A stretch of 64,000 nt of DNA, from assembly GCF_900290235.1 (NCBI RefSeq), contig NZ_OLMK01000067.1, forward strand, positions 1 through 64,000, written 5' to 3'. Source of the DNA: Streptomyces sp. MA5143a (GTDB lineage Bacteria > Actinomycetota > Actinomycetes > Streptomycetales > Streptomycetaceae). Numbering within the stretch: position 1 is the stretch's first letter; the number at the start of each line of letters is the position of its first letter. Shown piece by piece: positions 8,652 to 16,276 of this stretch. Below the pieces are notes generated by a model, which was given only the letters and a program-made list of their open reading frames with translations, made no database searches and was not told the origin of the DNA. Made by a program: the position numbers and the translations under genes.

Positions 8652-11434
8652 CCGGCGGGACCCGCGGGTCCCTGCCCGAGCCGCCGGGAGTCCTCGTCGC
8701 GAGCCGGCCACGGCACCGACAGATCGCCGCCGTGAAGCCGACAGGCGATCACGCGCCCCGCCCGGGACTGGGCGAAGACGTACGCCTCGTCGTCGATCAC
8801 CCCGACGGCGACCTCGTGGACGAGGCGGGCGAACGTGGCGAGGGTGGTGAGGTACCGCCCCGTGACCGCGTCCCACATCCGTACGGTGCCGGCGCTGTCC
8901 CCGGTGACCAGCAGCGGACGGCCCCGGACGGTGGCCAGGTCGAGGCAGGTCACCGTGGCCCCCGGGTTCTCGACGACCGCCACGGGCCGCCCGTCGCCGA
9001 CGTCACCGATCCGGACCTCGCGTCCCAGTCCCGTGGCGAAGACGTCCCGCCCGGCGACGGAGCCGAGGGCCAGACCGGCGTCACCCCCCTCAAAGCGTTC
9101 GAGTCGCTTCCCCCGCACCGGATCCCACAACTGCACCCACCCCCGGTGACCGGTAGCGAGAACGTTCCGCCCACCCACCGTCCCGAACGCCAGGGCGCTC
9201 AGCCGCCCAGGGGCGTCCACGCTGCCGAGGACCTCACCGGTCCCGGCGTCCCACACGGTCACCGGCCCACTGGTGTCGGCCTCGGCGAGGAGGAACACGC
9301 GTCTGGCGTCGGCGGCACGCCGACCGGGCAGGAGCACCCGCCGCCCGGTGTCCCCGAGAGCCACGAACCGCGACCAACTGTGCGGAGACCTGCGGAGTTC
9401 CCGCACGACCGCCCCGGTCTCCGGATCGCACAGGGACACACCGTGGCCGATCCCGGCGACGGCGACCAGCGGCACACCGTCCACCACTCCCGAGGCGACA
9501 GCCACACCACGGCTCTCCCCGTGCTGATAGTCGTCACAGCGAGGAATGGCTGTACGACCGGCCGCCCGCCCGGTCACGGGATCCATGAGCGCGACCTGGC
9601 AATCGCCCCCGACGGCCAGAACGGGCCTCGGCCACCCGTCCACGCCGAGCGCCAGCCCACCGGCGACGGGTTCCCCCGACCCCCGGAACGGGGCGGGAAC
9701 GTCCGACAGCACGATGCCGTGATCGTCCTGCTCCGTACGGTCGAGGTACCCGGTGTTGGCGGTGGCGAGCAGAGTCCCACCGTCGACCGCGCCGAAGGCA
9801 CCGGTCAGAAAGGCCCCGGTATGCACAGGCAGCACGCCGCCCCCTCCACCCCCCAGCACCCTGACCCGAACCTGGACGCCTTCGCCTTCGCCTCCGGCAC
9901 CACGGCCCCGACGGACAACAGTGGCGAGCACGACCTGCGCCCCCTCGCCCCCGTTCCCCCGGCCCCCTCGGTTCTCTCCACTCCCCCCGCTCCCCCCGCT
10001 CCACCCACTCCACCCACTCCCCCCGCTGCCCCGGCTCCCCCGGTTCGCCAGGCTCCCCACGGCGAGGACCGACTCCGACTCGCTCAGCGGGAACCGCGCG
10101 ACCACCCGCCCGGCGGGCCCTCGCGCCGGATCCCACAGGAGGACGGTCTGCTGCCACTCACGGGAGTCCCACCCGACGCCGCCCTCCTCGACCACCAGGA
10201 CGAGCACCTCGCGCCCGTGCCAGACGCCCCTGGCGAGGGGCGCGACGAACGGCGGAAGCCGGAAACCGTCGTACGCACCGGACCACTGAGCGAGGGGCTC
10301 GACGGACCCGACGGCGACCTGCCCGTTCCCGACGCCCCACACCAGCACCCCGTCGCCGCACACGCCGGCCACGGCGGCACGTCCGCCGACAGCCGTGGCG
10401 ACAAGCCCGAGGACCAGCTCATCCGACTCGAACAACCGAGCAAGATGATGACCGGTGAGCGGCTCCCACAGATCCACGCGGCCCAAGTGACCGGCGTCAC
10501 CGGCATCGTCGGCGTCGCACCCGGAGGCGAGGGCGAGCACGTCCCGCCCGTCGTCGAGCGTCACGAAGGCGGCAGCCCGCGCGTATCCGGCAGGAACGGA
10601 GAGGGAGGACACCAACTCCCCCGTACCGGGATCCCAGACCCGCACGGCGCCGTCCGCAGCACCACTCACCAGGACCGAACGCCCACCGACGACCCCGAAC
10701 TCCAGCACGGTGGGCACCGCACCGCTGTGCGCGGTGAGCGTGGACAGCAACGCACCGGAGCGCGGATCCCAGAGCCGCACACCCCCGTCACGCCCGCCAC
10801 TGGCAAGAACGGACCGCTCCCTCACCACCCCGAACGTCAGCGCATGCACCTGCACTTGCGCCTGCGCGGGATCCTCACTGTGCCCGGCCAGCCGCCGGTG
10901 AAAGGCGGAACGCCCGTCCTCACCACCCCAGACGGGCACCCAACCCGCCGCCTCAGCAAGACCGAGCGCGTCCTCCCCCTCGACTGGGACGAGCGCCTCA
11001 GGTTCCTCGCACTGAACCATCGCCTGGAGTACGGCGGCCCGGTCGCCCGGCGCCGCCGCCGCGCGCAGCCGGTCAAGGGCCCTCCAGTAGGCGCGCAGCA
11101 GGGGTGAACGGGACCGGTCGACCCGGTGGAGTACGCGGGCAAGCCGATCCGGATCGGCGAAGACCAGGAACCGGGCGTCGAGGGTCAGTTCTTCCAGCCG
11201 CCCGGCGGAGTCCGCGAGGCCGGCCAGATGTTCCCGCAGCAGAGAGGGGGCAAGAGACCAGTCGCGGCGCCCGTCTGCGTCCTGGCGAACCAGATCGAGC
11301 AGAGCATCGACCAGACCGGAAGCCGCCCCCGCTTCCCCCTGCCCGTGAAGGCCGGGCGAAGCCCCGGCGGCGAAGCCGTCCCCAACGACACGAGCCAGCG
11401 CGGCAAGTACGTCCCTGTCCACGGACCACCTCAT
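8603..11434 (-). CDS. WD40 beta-propeller protein, STAND-like but without NTPase
   Basis: A 943-residue protein made mostly of WD40-type blades. Repeated units carry LASGGRDGGVRLWDPRSGALL, VSGAADGAVRVWDPGTGELV and ATGHRGWVQLWDPVRGKRL-like signatures. I count about a dozen blades, enough for two propellers. The first 190 residues (LLREHLAGLADSAGRLEEL, RFLVFADPDRLARVL) match the helical linker that normally joins an NB-ARC/STAND ATPase to WD40 repeats in large streptomycete regulators. Here no P-loop precedes it. A Gly/Ser/Trp-rich insert (about residues 465-500) interrupts the propeller and is encoded by low-complexity DNA near 9950-10050. It has no signal peptide. The gene is divergent from the tRNase Z-like gene with 93 bases between starts. 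Role unknown; scaffold or sensor is inference. Confidence 0.8.
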   Translation of the reverse strand: MRWSVDRDVLAALARVVGDGFAAGASPGLHGQGEAGAASGLVDALLDLVRQDADGRRDWSLAPSLLREHLAGLADSAGRLEELTLDARFLVFADPDRLARVLHRVDRSRSPLLRAYWRALDRLRAAAAPGDRAAVLQAMVQCEEPEALVPVEGEDALGLAEAAGWVPVWGGEDGRSAFHRRLAGHSEDPAQAQVQVHALTFGVVRERSVLASGGRDGGVRLWDPRSGALLSTLTAHSGAVPTVLEFGVVGGRSVLVSGAADGAVRVWDPGTGELVSSLSVPAGYARAAAFVTLDDGRDVLALASGCDADDAGDAGHLGRVDLWEPLTGHHLARLFESDELVLGLVATAVGGRAAVAGVCGDGVLVWGVGNGQVAVGSVEPLAQWSGAYDGFRLPPFVAPLARGVWHGREVLVLVVEEGGVGWDSREWQQTVLLWDPARGPAGRVVARFPLSESESVLAVGSLANRGSRGSGGSGWSGWSGGSGGSGENRGGRGNGGEGAQVVLATVVRRGRGAGGEGEGVQVRVRVLGGGGGGVLPVHTGAFLTGAFGAVDGGTLLATANTGYLDRTEQDDHGIVLSDVPAPFRGSGEPVAGGLALGVDGWPRPVLAVGGDCQVALMDPVTGRAAGRTAIPRCDDYQHGESRGVAVASGVVDGVPLVAVAGIGHGVSLCDPETGAVVRELRRSPHSWSRFVALGDTGRRVLLPGRRAADARRVFLLAEADTSGPVTVWDAGTGEVLGSVDAPGRLSALAFGTVGGRNVLATGHRGWVQLWDPVRGKRLERFEGGDAGLALGSVAGRDVFATGLGREVRIGDVGDGRPVAVVENPGATVTCLDLATVRGRPLLVTGDSAGTVRMWDAVTGRYLTTLATFARLVHEVAVGVIDDEAYVFAQSRAGRVIACRLHGGDLSVPWPARDEDSRRLGQGPAGPAGQGAAAVEPGVIRPDS

Positions 11435-11527
11435 CTCCCGACCCCCAAAAACGCCTGTCGCCAGTACGCCTGACGTTCCGTAGGATCATCCGCCCACTCC
11501 ACCGCTCCGCTCTCACCTGAGGCCAGA

Positions 11528-12520
11528 ATGAACGACCGACCCACCTCACCCATCCCTCACCCGCGACGACTCGGGAAGGGGCACCCGTTCCGCCAGTGGA
11601 AGACGTGGAAGATACCCGGCACCGAACTGACCCTCACCGGATACTCACGGGCGAACGACAAGACGTTCTTCCACATCCCCGAACTCCGCTGCAGCCTCGA
11701 CGCGGGCCTGGCGGAAGGCCGTCAGGTGGAGTCGGTGTTCCTGACGCACACCCACCTCGACCATTCCAAGGACCTCGACTACCTGGCCGCCAGGGACGGG
11801 GGCGTGGACATCTACCTACCGGCCGAAGCGGAACCGTACGCGGAGGCCTACCTGCGCGCCGCGACCGAACTGAACCACGGGCCGACGTTCGATCCGTCCC
11901 GCGCCCCGGAGTACCGCCTGCACGGTGTGCGGTCGGGTGACGAGTTCGCGTGGGGCGATCGCAGGAACCACACGGTCCGGGTAGTCGAGTGCCTGCACAA
12001 GGTGCCCTGTGTGGGCTACTGCTTCGCGGAGAAGAAAAAGATCCTGAAGCCGGAGTACGAAGACCTGAAGACGTCGATGCTGGCGGCCGGCCAGGGAAGG
12101 GAATTCGGCCGGCTCATCGCACAGAAACGAAAGGACGACGGCGACGCAGCGATCTACGAGGAAGTGACCCGCCCCCTCTTCGCCTTCCTCGGAGACACAC
12201 ACCCGAGCGTCTTCACCCGCAACCCGTGGCTGTTCGACTACCCGGTCATCATCACCGAGTGCACCTACCTGGACGACGCCCAGCTCCCCCGGGCCCGGCA
12301 GGTCGGCCACACCGTCTGGAGCGAACTCCGCCCGGTGATCGAGTCCCACCCGGACACCGTCTTCGTCCTGACGCACTTCAGCCTGCGCCACTCCGACCGA
12401 GAGATCATCGACTTCTTCCACCACGAACTCACCACGGGAGCGATCCCCCACCCGGACAACGTCGTCGTCTGGGCCCACCCGGAAAGCCACCTACCAGAAC
12501 AACACCAACAACACACCTGA
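11528..12520 (+). CDS. tRNase Z-like metallo-beta-lactamase-fold protein
   Basis: A 330-residue cytosolic MBL-fold protein. Motif II is VFLTHTHLDHSKDL (H-x-H-x-D-H). Further metal ligands are plausible in LFAFLGDTHPS and the C-terminal LTHFSLRHSD, which matches the T-H-F-S-x-R-Y/H signature of RNase Z. ECTYLDD near residue 245 is also RNase Z-like. The exosite arm of housekeeping RNase Z is not obvious. Instead there is a basic segment around residues 160-195 (EKKKILKPEYEDLK). This is therefore more likely a paralogue than the essential tRNA 3' maturase. It is divergent from the WD40 gene and is followed by a shared terminator and tRNA-Thr. An esterase or phosphodiesterase role is possible. 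Confidence 0.8.
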   Translation: MNDRPTSPIPHPRRLGKGHPFRQWKTWKIPGTELTLTGYSRANDKTFFHIPELRCSLDAGLAEGRQVESVFLTHTHLDHSKDLDYLAARDGGVDIYLPAEAEPYAEAYLRAATELNHGPTFDPSRAPEYRLHGVRSGDEFAWGDRRNHTVRVVECLHKVPCVGYCFAEKKKILKPEYEDLKTSMLAAGQGREFGRLIAQKRKDDGDAAIYEEVTRPLFAFLGDTHPSVFTRNPWLFDYPVIITECTYLDDAQLPRARQVGHTVWSELRPVIESHPDTVFVLTHFSLRHSDREIIDFFHHELTTGAIPHPDNVVVWAHPESHLPEQHQQHT

Positions 12521-12550
12521 CCCGGGGCTCCGGCAGCACCCACACAGCAA

Positions 12551-12582
12551 AAACCCCAGATCAGAATCCTGACCTGGGGTTT
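12551..12582. terminator. bidirectional rho-independent terminator
   Basis: A long hairpin with a 9-bp perfect arm (AAACCCCAG, 12551-12559, with CTGGGGTTT, 12574-12582), extended after one mismatch by TCAG/CTGA around a 4-base loop. A/T runs lie at both feet. It lies between the 3' end of the MBL gene on the plus strand and the 3' end of tRNA-Thr on the minus strand, so it can end both transcripts. Confidence 0.85.
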
Positions 12583-12586
12583 CAAG

Positions 12587-12663
12587 TGGAGCCGCCTTCG
12601 GGATTCGAACCCGAGACCTACGCATTACGAGTGCGTTGCTCTGGCCATCTGAGCTAAGGCGGC
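12587..12663 (-). tRNA. tRNA-Thr (anticodon CGU)
   Basis: On the minus strand the sequence starts GCCGCCTTAGCTCAG and closes with AGGCGGC paired to the 5' end, discriminator U, and an encoded CCA. The anticodon arm is ACGCA-CTCGTAA-TGCGT, giving anticodon CGU, which reads the threonine codon ACG. The T arm has GGTTCGAATCC. ACG is one of the two common Thr codons in this G+C-rich genome. About 74 bases plus CCA. Confidence 0.97.
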
Positions 12664-12820
12664 GCGCCGTCCGCACTATGGTGCGATCAGCAACGTCGGT
12701 AAGTCTACACAGTTTCTGAGGTGCTCCGAACCAGGGTCCGGAGCACCCCCGCGGCCCCGCGGCGCGGTGCCTGGGGCGGGGCCGCACGCCTCGCCCTCCC
12801 TCCGCGGGCCGAGGCCCCCG

Positions 12821-14407
12821 TCAGGACGGTGAGCAGCGCTTTCCCTCCGTGGGAGGCGTGCCGCGCAGCAGATACGTGTTGATCGCCGAGTCGATGCAGT
12901 CGCTGCCCCGCCCGTACGCCGTGTGCCCGTCGCCGTCGTACGTGAGGAGGCGGGCCGAAGAGAGCTGGGAGGCCAGGGCCTGGGCCCAGCGGTACGGCGT
13001 GGCGGGGTCGCGGGTGGTGCCGACCACCACGATCGGTGCGGCGCCCTTCGCCTCGATCCGGTGCGGTCCCCCCGTCGGCTTCACCGCCCAGTACGCACAG
13101 GCCAGCGAGGCCCAGGCGAGGGCCCGGCCGAACACCGGGGACGCCTTCTCGAACGCGGGCAGCGCCCGCTCCACCTCCTCCGGCGTGGCGAAGGCGGCGG
13201 GGAGATCGAGACAGTTCACGGCCGCGTTGGCGTACATCAGGTTGGAGTAGTTGCCGTCGGCCTGCCGCTCGAAGTAGCCGTCGGAGAGTGCCAGCAGTCC
13301 GGCGCCGTTCCGGTCCCGGACGGCCTGTGTGAGGGCCTGCCGGAGCCGCGGCCACGCCCCCTCGTCGTACATCGCCGCGATCACCCCGGTCGTCGCCAGG
13401 GATTCGCCCAACTTCCGTCCGCCCGCCTCACCGGTCGGCAGGGGCCGCGCGTCCAGGCGCTCGAAGAAGGCACCCAGGTTGTGGCCGACCTGCGCCGACG
13501 TGCGCCCCAGCGGACAGTTCTCCTTGTGTGCGCAGTCCTCCGCGAACGCCTGGAACGCCGTCTCGAAGCCCGCCGTCTGTTCCCGGTTCAGCCGGGCCGC
13601 GCTCAGCGACGGGTCCAGCGCCCCGTCCAGCACCAGCCGACCGGCCCGCTCCGGGAACAGCCCCGCGTAGGTCGCGCCGAGGAACGTCCCGTACGAGGCG
13701 CCGACGTACGTCAGCTTCCTGTCCCCGAGCACCGCCCGCAGGACGTCCATGTCACGGGCCGCCTCGACCGTGGACACATGGCGCAGCAGCTTCGGCGCCC
13801 GCGCGGCGCACCCTTCCGCGAACCGCTTGTACCCGGCTACCAGCGCCTTCTTCTCCGCCCCGTCGTCCGGGGTGGGGTCCGTCTGCGTGTACGCGTCCAT
13901 CTCGCGGCCGGTGAGGCACTCTACCCCCTCGCTGCCCGCCACGCCCCGCGGGTCGACGGCGACCATGTCGTACCGCGCGCGGATCTGCGCCGGGTAGGCG
14001 ATGCCCGCGTAGCCCTGGAGGTAGCCGATGGCGGAGCCGCCCGGGCCGCCCGGGTTGACCAGCAGCGAACCGAGCCGTTCCCCCGGGCCGGTGGCCTTCT
14101 TGCGCGAGACCGCCAGCTTGACGTCGCCCTCGCCCGGGTTCGCGTAGTCCAGGGGCGCCTTCAGCGTGGCGCACTGGAAGCCGGGCACCTCGCAGTCGCG
14201 CCAGCGCAGCTTCTGCACGTAGTACGGCGCGAGCGCGGTGGGCGTCGCGCGGGGCAGGGGGCCGAGCGCGGGCGCCCCGTCGTCCGCCGTGGCCGCCCGG
14301 CTCGCGCTGCCGGAGGAACAGGCCGACACGAGCAGCGCGGCGGCGGCGAGCAACGCGCCACCGATACGCGAGGACCGATTCGGCCGGGAAGTACGCCTGG
14401 TTCGCAT
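12821..14407 (-). CDS. secreted lipoprotein tripeptidyl aminopeptidase (alpha/beta hydrolase)
   Basis: A 528-residue enzyme of the SlpD/SlpE-like family (Ser peptidase family S33). I start at ATG 14407; further upstream codons belong to the promoter region. The signal peptide ends in a lipobox, LLVSACSSG, so Cys is lipidated and the enzyme is tethered outside the membrane. The oxyanion region is LLVNPGGPGGSAIGYL (about residue 130), the nucleophile motif is YVGASYGTFLGATYAGLFP with the serine in G-A-S-Y-G, and the C-terminal TAP domain has VVVGTTRDPATPYRWA with the Asp and YDGDGHTAY with the catalytic His. In Streptomyces such enzymes trim tripeptides from the N-termini of secreted proteins and peptides. 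Confidence 0.92.
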   Translation of the reverse strand: MRTRRTSRPNRSSRIGGALLAAAALLVSACSSGSASRAATADDGAPALGPLPRATPTALAPYYVQKLRWRDCEVPGFQCATLKAPLDYANPGEGDVKLAVSRKKATGPGERLGSLLVNPGGPGGSAIGYLQGYAGIAYPAQIRARYDMVAVDPRGVAGSEGVECLTGREMDAYTQTDPTPDDGAEKKALVAGYKRFAEGCAARAPKLLRHVSTVEAARDMDVLRAVLGDRKLTYVGASYGTFLGATYAGLFPERAGRLVLDGALDPSLSAARLNREQTAGFETAFQAFAEDCAHKENCPLGRTSAQVGHNLGAFFERLDARPLPTGEAGGRKLGESLATTGVIAAMYDEGAWPRLRQALTQAVRDRNGAGLLALSDGYFERQADGNYSNLMYANAAVNCLDLPAAFATPEEVERALPAFEKASPVFGRALAWASLACAYWAVKPTGGPHRIEAKGAAPIVVVGTTRDPATPYRWAQALASQLSSARLLTYDGDGHTAYGRGSDCIDSAINTYLLRGTPPTEGKRCSPS

Positions 14408-14500
14408 CTCGCGAGCGTAACCAAAGGCACCCGAATGACCACGAATGGCGACGAATGCTCCCCGTACGAGTGACACGGTCACCCGGACGCCCGCCCGCAC

Positions 14501-14580
14501 TCACCCGAACGCCGAACTCGCACTCACCCGAACGCCCCGCCACCGCTGACCCGAACGCGTCCGCCCCCACTCACCCGCGC
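14501..14580. repeat. degenerate 23-bp tandem repeat upstream of the peptidase
   Basis: The core TCACCCGAACGC recurs at 14501, 14524, 14547 (one change) and 14571 (truncated), a period of 23-24 bases. It lies between the peptidase start and the 3' end of holB. It could be a slippage product or a spaced binding array; I see no palindrome inside a unit. Confidence 0.65.
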
Positions 14581-14603
14581 CACCGAGCGCGTGCCTCACC
14601 CCG

Positions 14604-15809
14604 TCAGCTGGACCGCAGAGCCATGGTCATGGCCTCGACCGCCAGCAGCGGGGCGACGTTGCGGTCCAGCGCCTCCCGGCAGGCCGCGATCGCGTCGATC
14701 CGCCGCAGCGTCGCCTCCGGCGTCCCGTTGCGGGCCATCCGCTCCAGCACGTCCTGGACCTCGATGTTGGCGAGGGCGACCCGCGACCCCAGTTGCAGGG
14801 CCAGCACGTCCCGGTAGAAGCCGGTGAGCTCGGTCAGCGCCAGATCCAGGCTGTCCCGCTGGGCCCGGGTGCGGCGCCGCTTCTGCTTGTCCTCCAGGTC
14901 CTTCATCACGCCCGCCGTGCCGCGCGGCATCCGCCCGCCCTGCACGGCCCCGAGCGCCGCCTTCAGCTCCTCGGTCTCCTTGGTGTCGACCTCTTCCGCC
15001 AGCTGCTTGGACTCCTCGGAGGCCGCGTCCACCAGCTCCTGCGCGGCCTTGAAGCATCCTCCGATGTCCTCGATCCGCAACGGCAGCTTCAGTACGGCGG
15101 CTCTCCGCTCCCGCGCCCGAGGATCGGTCGCCAGTCGCCGCGCCCGTTCGATGTGCCCCTGGGTGGCCCGGGCGGCGACCGCGGCCGCCTCCGGCTCGAT
15201 GCCCTCACGCCGTACGAGCATGTCCGCCACGGCGTCCACCGACGGGGTGAGCAACCCGACGTGCCGGCATCGCGAGCGAATGGTCGGCAGCACGTCCTCC
15301 AGCGAGGGGGCGCACAGCAGCCAGACCGTCCGGGGGGCCGGCTCCTCCACGGCCTTGAGCACCGCGTTCGCCGACTTCTCGTTCAACCGCTCGGCGTCCT
15401 CGACGAGGATGACCTGCCACCGCCCGTTCGCGGGCGACGTGAACGACTTGCGGACCGTGTCCCGCATGTCCTCGGCGAGGATCTGCGTGCCCACGGCCGC
15501 GACGGTCGTCACATCGGCGTGCGTCCCCACCAGCGCCGTATGGCACCCGTCGCAGAACCCGCACCCCGGGCTCCCCCCGAGCGCCCGGTCCGGGCTCACG
15601 CACTGCAACGCCGCCGCGAACGCCCGCGCCGCCGTGTTCCGGCCCGCTCCCGGGGGCCCTGTGAACAGCCAGGCGTGCGTCATCTTCGAGGCCTCGGGAG
15701 GCGGCCCCCCGGTCTCCGCCGCCGTGACGATGGCATCCGCGTCCCGGGCGGCCGCGTCCAGCTGCCCACTCAGCCGCTCCTGCCCCACCAGGTCGTCCCA
15801 CACGGTCAT
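14604..15809 (-). CDS. holB: DNA polymerase III subunit delta'
   Basis: A 401-residue clamp-loader subunit that, with delta and tau/gamma, opens and loads the beta clamp at the replication fork. The start is the ATG at 15809 (TVWDDLVGQERLSGQL), which has GGAGGG upstream. The AAA+ fold is recognisable but the P-loop is degenerate (GPPGAGRNTAARAF, with Arg-Asn in place of the Lys-Thr), as expected for the non-hydrolysing delta' subunit. The zinc-binding cluster C-x(n)-CGFCDGC, the WQVILVEDAERLNEKSANA segment and sensor 1 region are intact. The usual order tmk-holB is conserved in bacteria and is seen here, with tmk upstream on the same strand. Confidence 0.93.
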   Translation of the reverse strand: MTVWDDLVGQERLSGQLDAAARDADAIVTAAETGGPPPEASKMTHAWLFTGPPGAGRNTAARAFAAALQCVSPDRALGGSPGCGFCDGCHTALVGTHADVTTVAAVGTQILAEDMRDTVRKSFTSPANGRWQVILVEDAERLNEKSANAVLKAVEEPAPRTVWLLCAPSLEDVLPTIRSRCRHVGLLTPSVDAVADMLVRREGIEPEAAAVAARATQGHIERARRLATDPRARERRAAVLKLPLRIEDIGGCFKAAQELVDAASEESKQLAEEVDTKETEELKAALGAVQGGRMPRGTAGVMKDLEDKQKRRRTRAQRDSLDLALTELTGFYRDVLALQLGSRVALANIEVQDVLERMARNGTPEATLRRIDAIAACREALDRNVAPLLAVEAMTMALRSS

Positions 15810-16042
15810 GCCCCCACCGCCCTCCGTCCCCAGCACCGAACCCGAACCCCGTCGACCCCATTCTGCGCGACCCCACTGACACCCCGAACCAACGGAGAGG
15901 GCCGACCGCGGCCGCACACCCTTCCGTCGCGCACCAGAGGGAACGGCCGCGGGCACGCACCCCTTCGCCGCACCCCGCGCGCCCAGAGGCGACGCCCGCG
16001 GACGCGTGCCCCGAACCCCCGCGCGCCCGCCCACGCACGGGA

Positions 16043-16155
16043 GGGGCCGTGCCGGTGTGTCAAGCCCGTCGCATAGAGAAGCCCAGAGAACAGCTCCCCT
16101 CGAACCCCCGAGCAGTAGGGCACCAAGCGACGGGCTGACACACCGGCACGGCCCC
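16043..16155. repeat. 113-bp near-palindrome: 29-30 bp inverted repeats around a 54-bp spacer
   Basis: The left arm, 16043-16072 (starts GGGGCCGTGCCGGTG), and right arm, 16127-16155, are complementary over 29 of 30 positions, the only difference being one missing base in the right arm. The spacer itself contains a small CTCG/CGAG hairpin. It lies just past the stop codon of tmk on the minus strand, so it would form a very strong RNA hairpin in the tmk-holB mRNA. The equal, almost undecayed arms also resemble a miniature inverted-repeat element. I cannot identify a target-site duplication with confidence. Confidence 0.85.
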
Positions 16156-16186
16156 GCCCCCCCCCAGCGAACCGCACGCGCCCCCA

Positions 16187-16224
16187 ACGCACCACAAGCG
16201 CCCCTGACGCACCACAAGCGCCCC
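16187..16224. repeat. 20-bp direct tandem repeat
   Basis: Two copies of ACGCACCACAAGCGCCCC(TG), starting at 16187 and 16207, sit immediately after the stop of the tmk fusion gene on the minus strand. A weaker third match (ACCGCACGCGCCCCC) precedes them. Confidence 0.8.
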
Positions 16225-16276
16225 GACGCCAGGCTCCAGCCGATACAAGGGGACGCAGCCGGGTCACCGGACAGGC

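Larger units (their letters stand above)
15810..16276. other. 467-base gene-free interval between tmk and holB
   Basis: It holds a large imperfect inverted repeat (16043-16155) and a 20-base direct repeat (16187-16224), described separately. Several frames remain open on the minus strand through the region only because of base composition, and they extend holB upstream without any family similarity. No promoter is obvious apart from the ribosome site of holB. Confidence 0.6.

Noticed and set aside
8732..11107. Long plus-strand frame opposite the WD40 gene
   Set aside because: Low-complexity Pro/Arg/His-rich translation with no motif. The minus-strand frame has clear WD40 blades.
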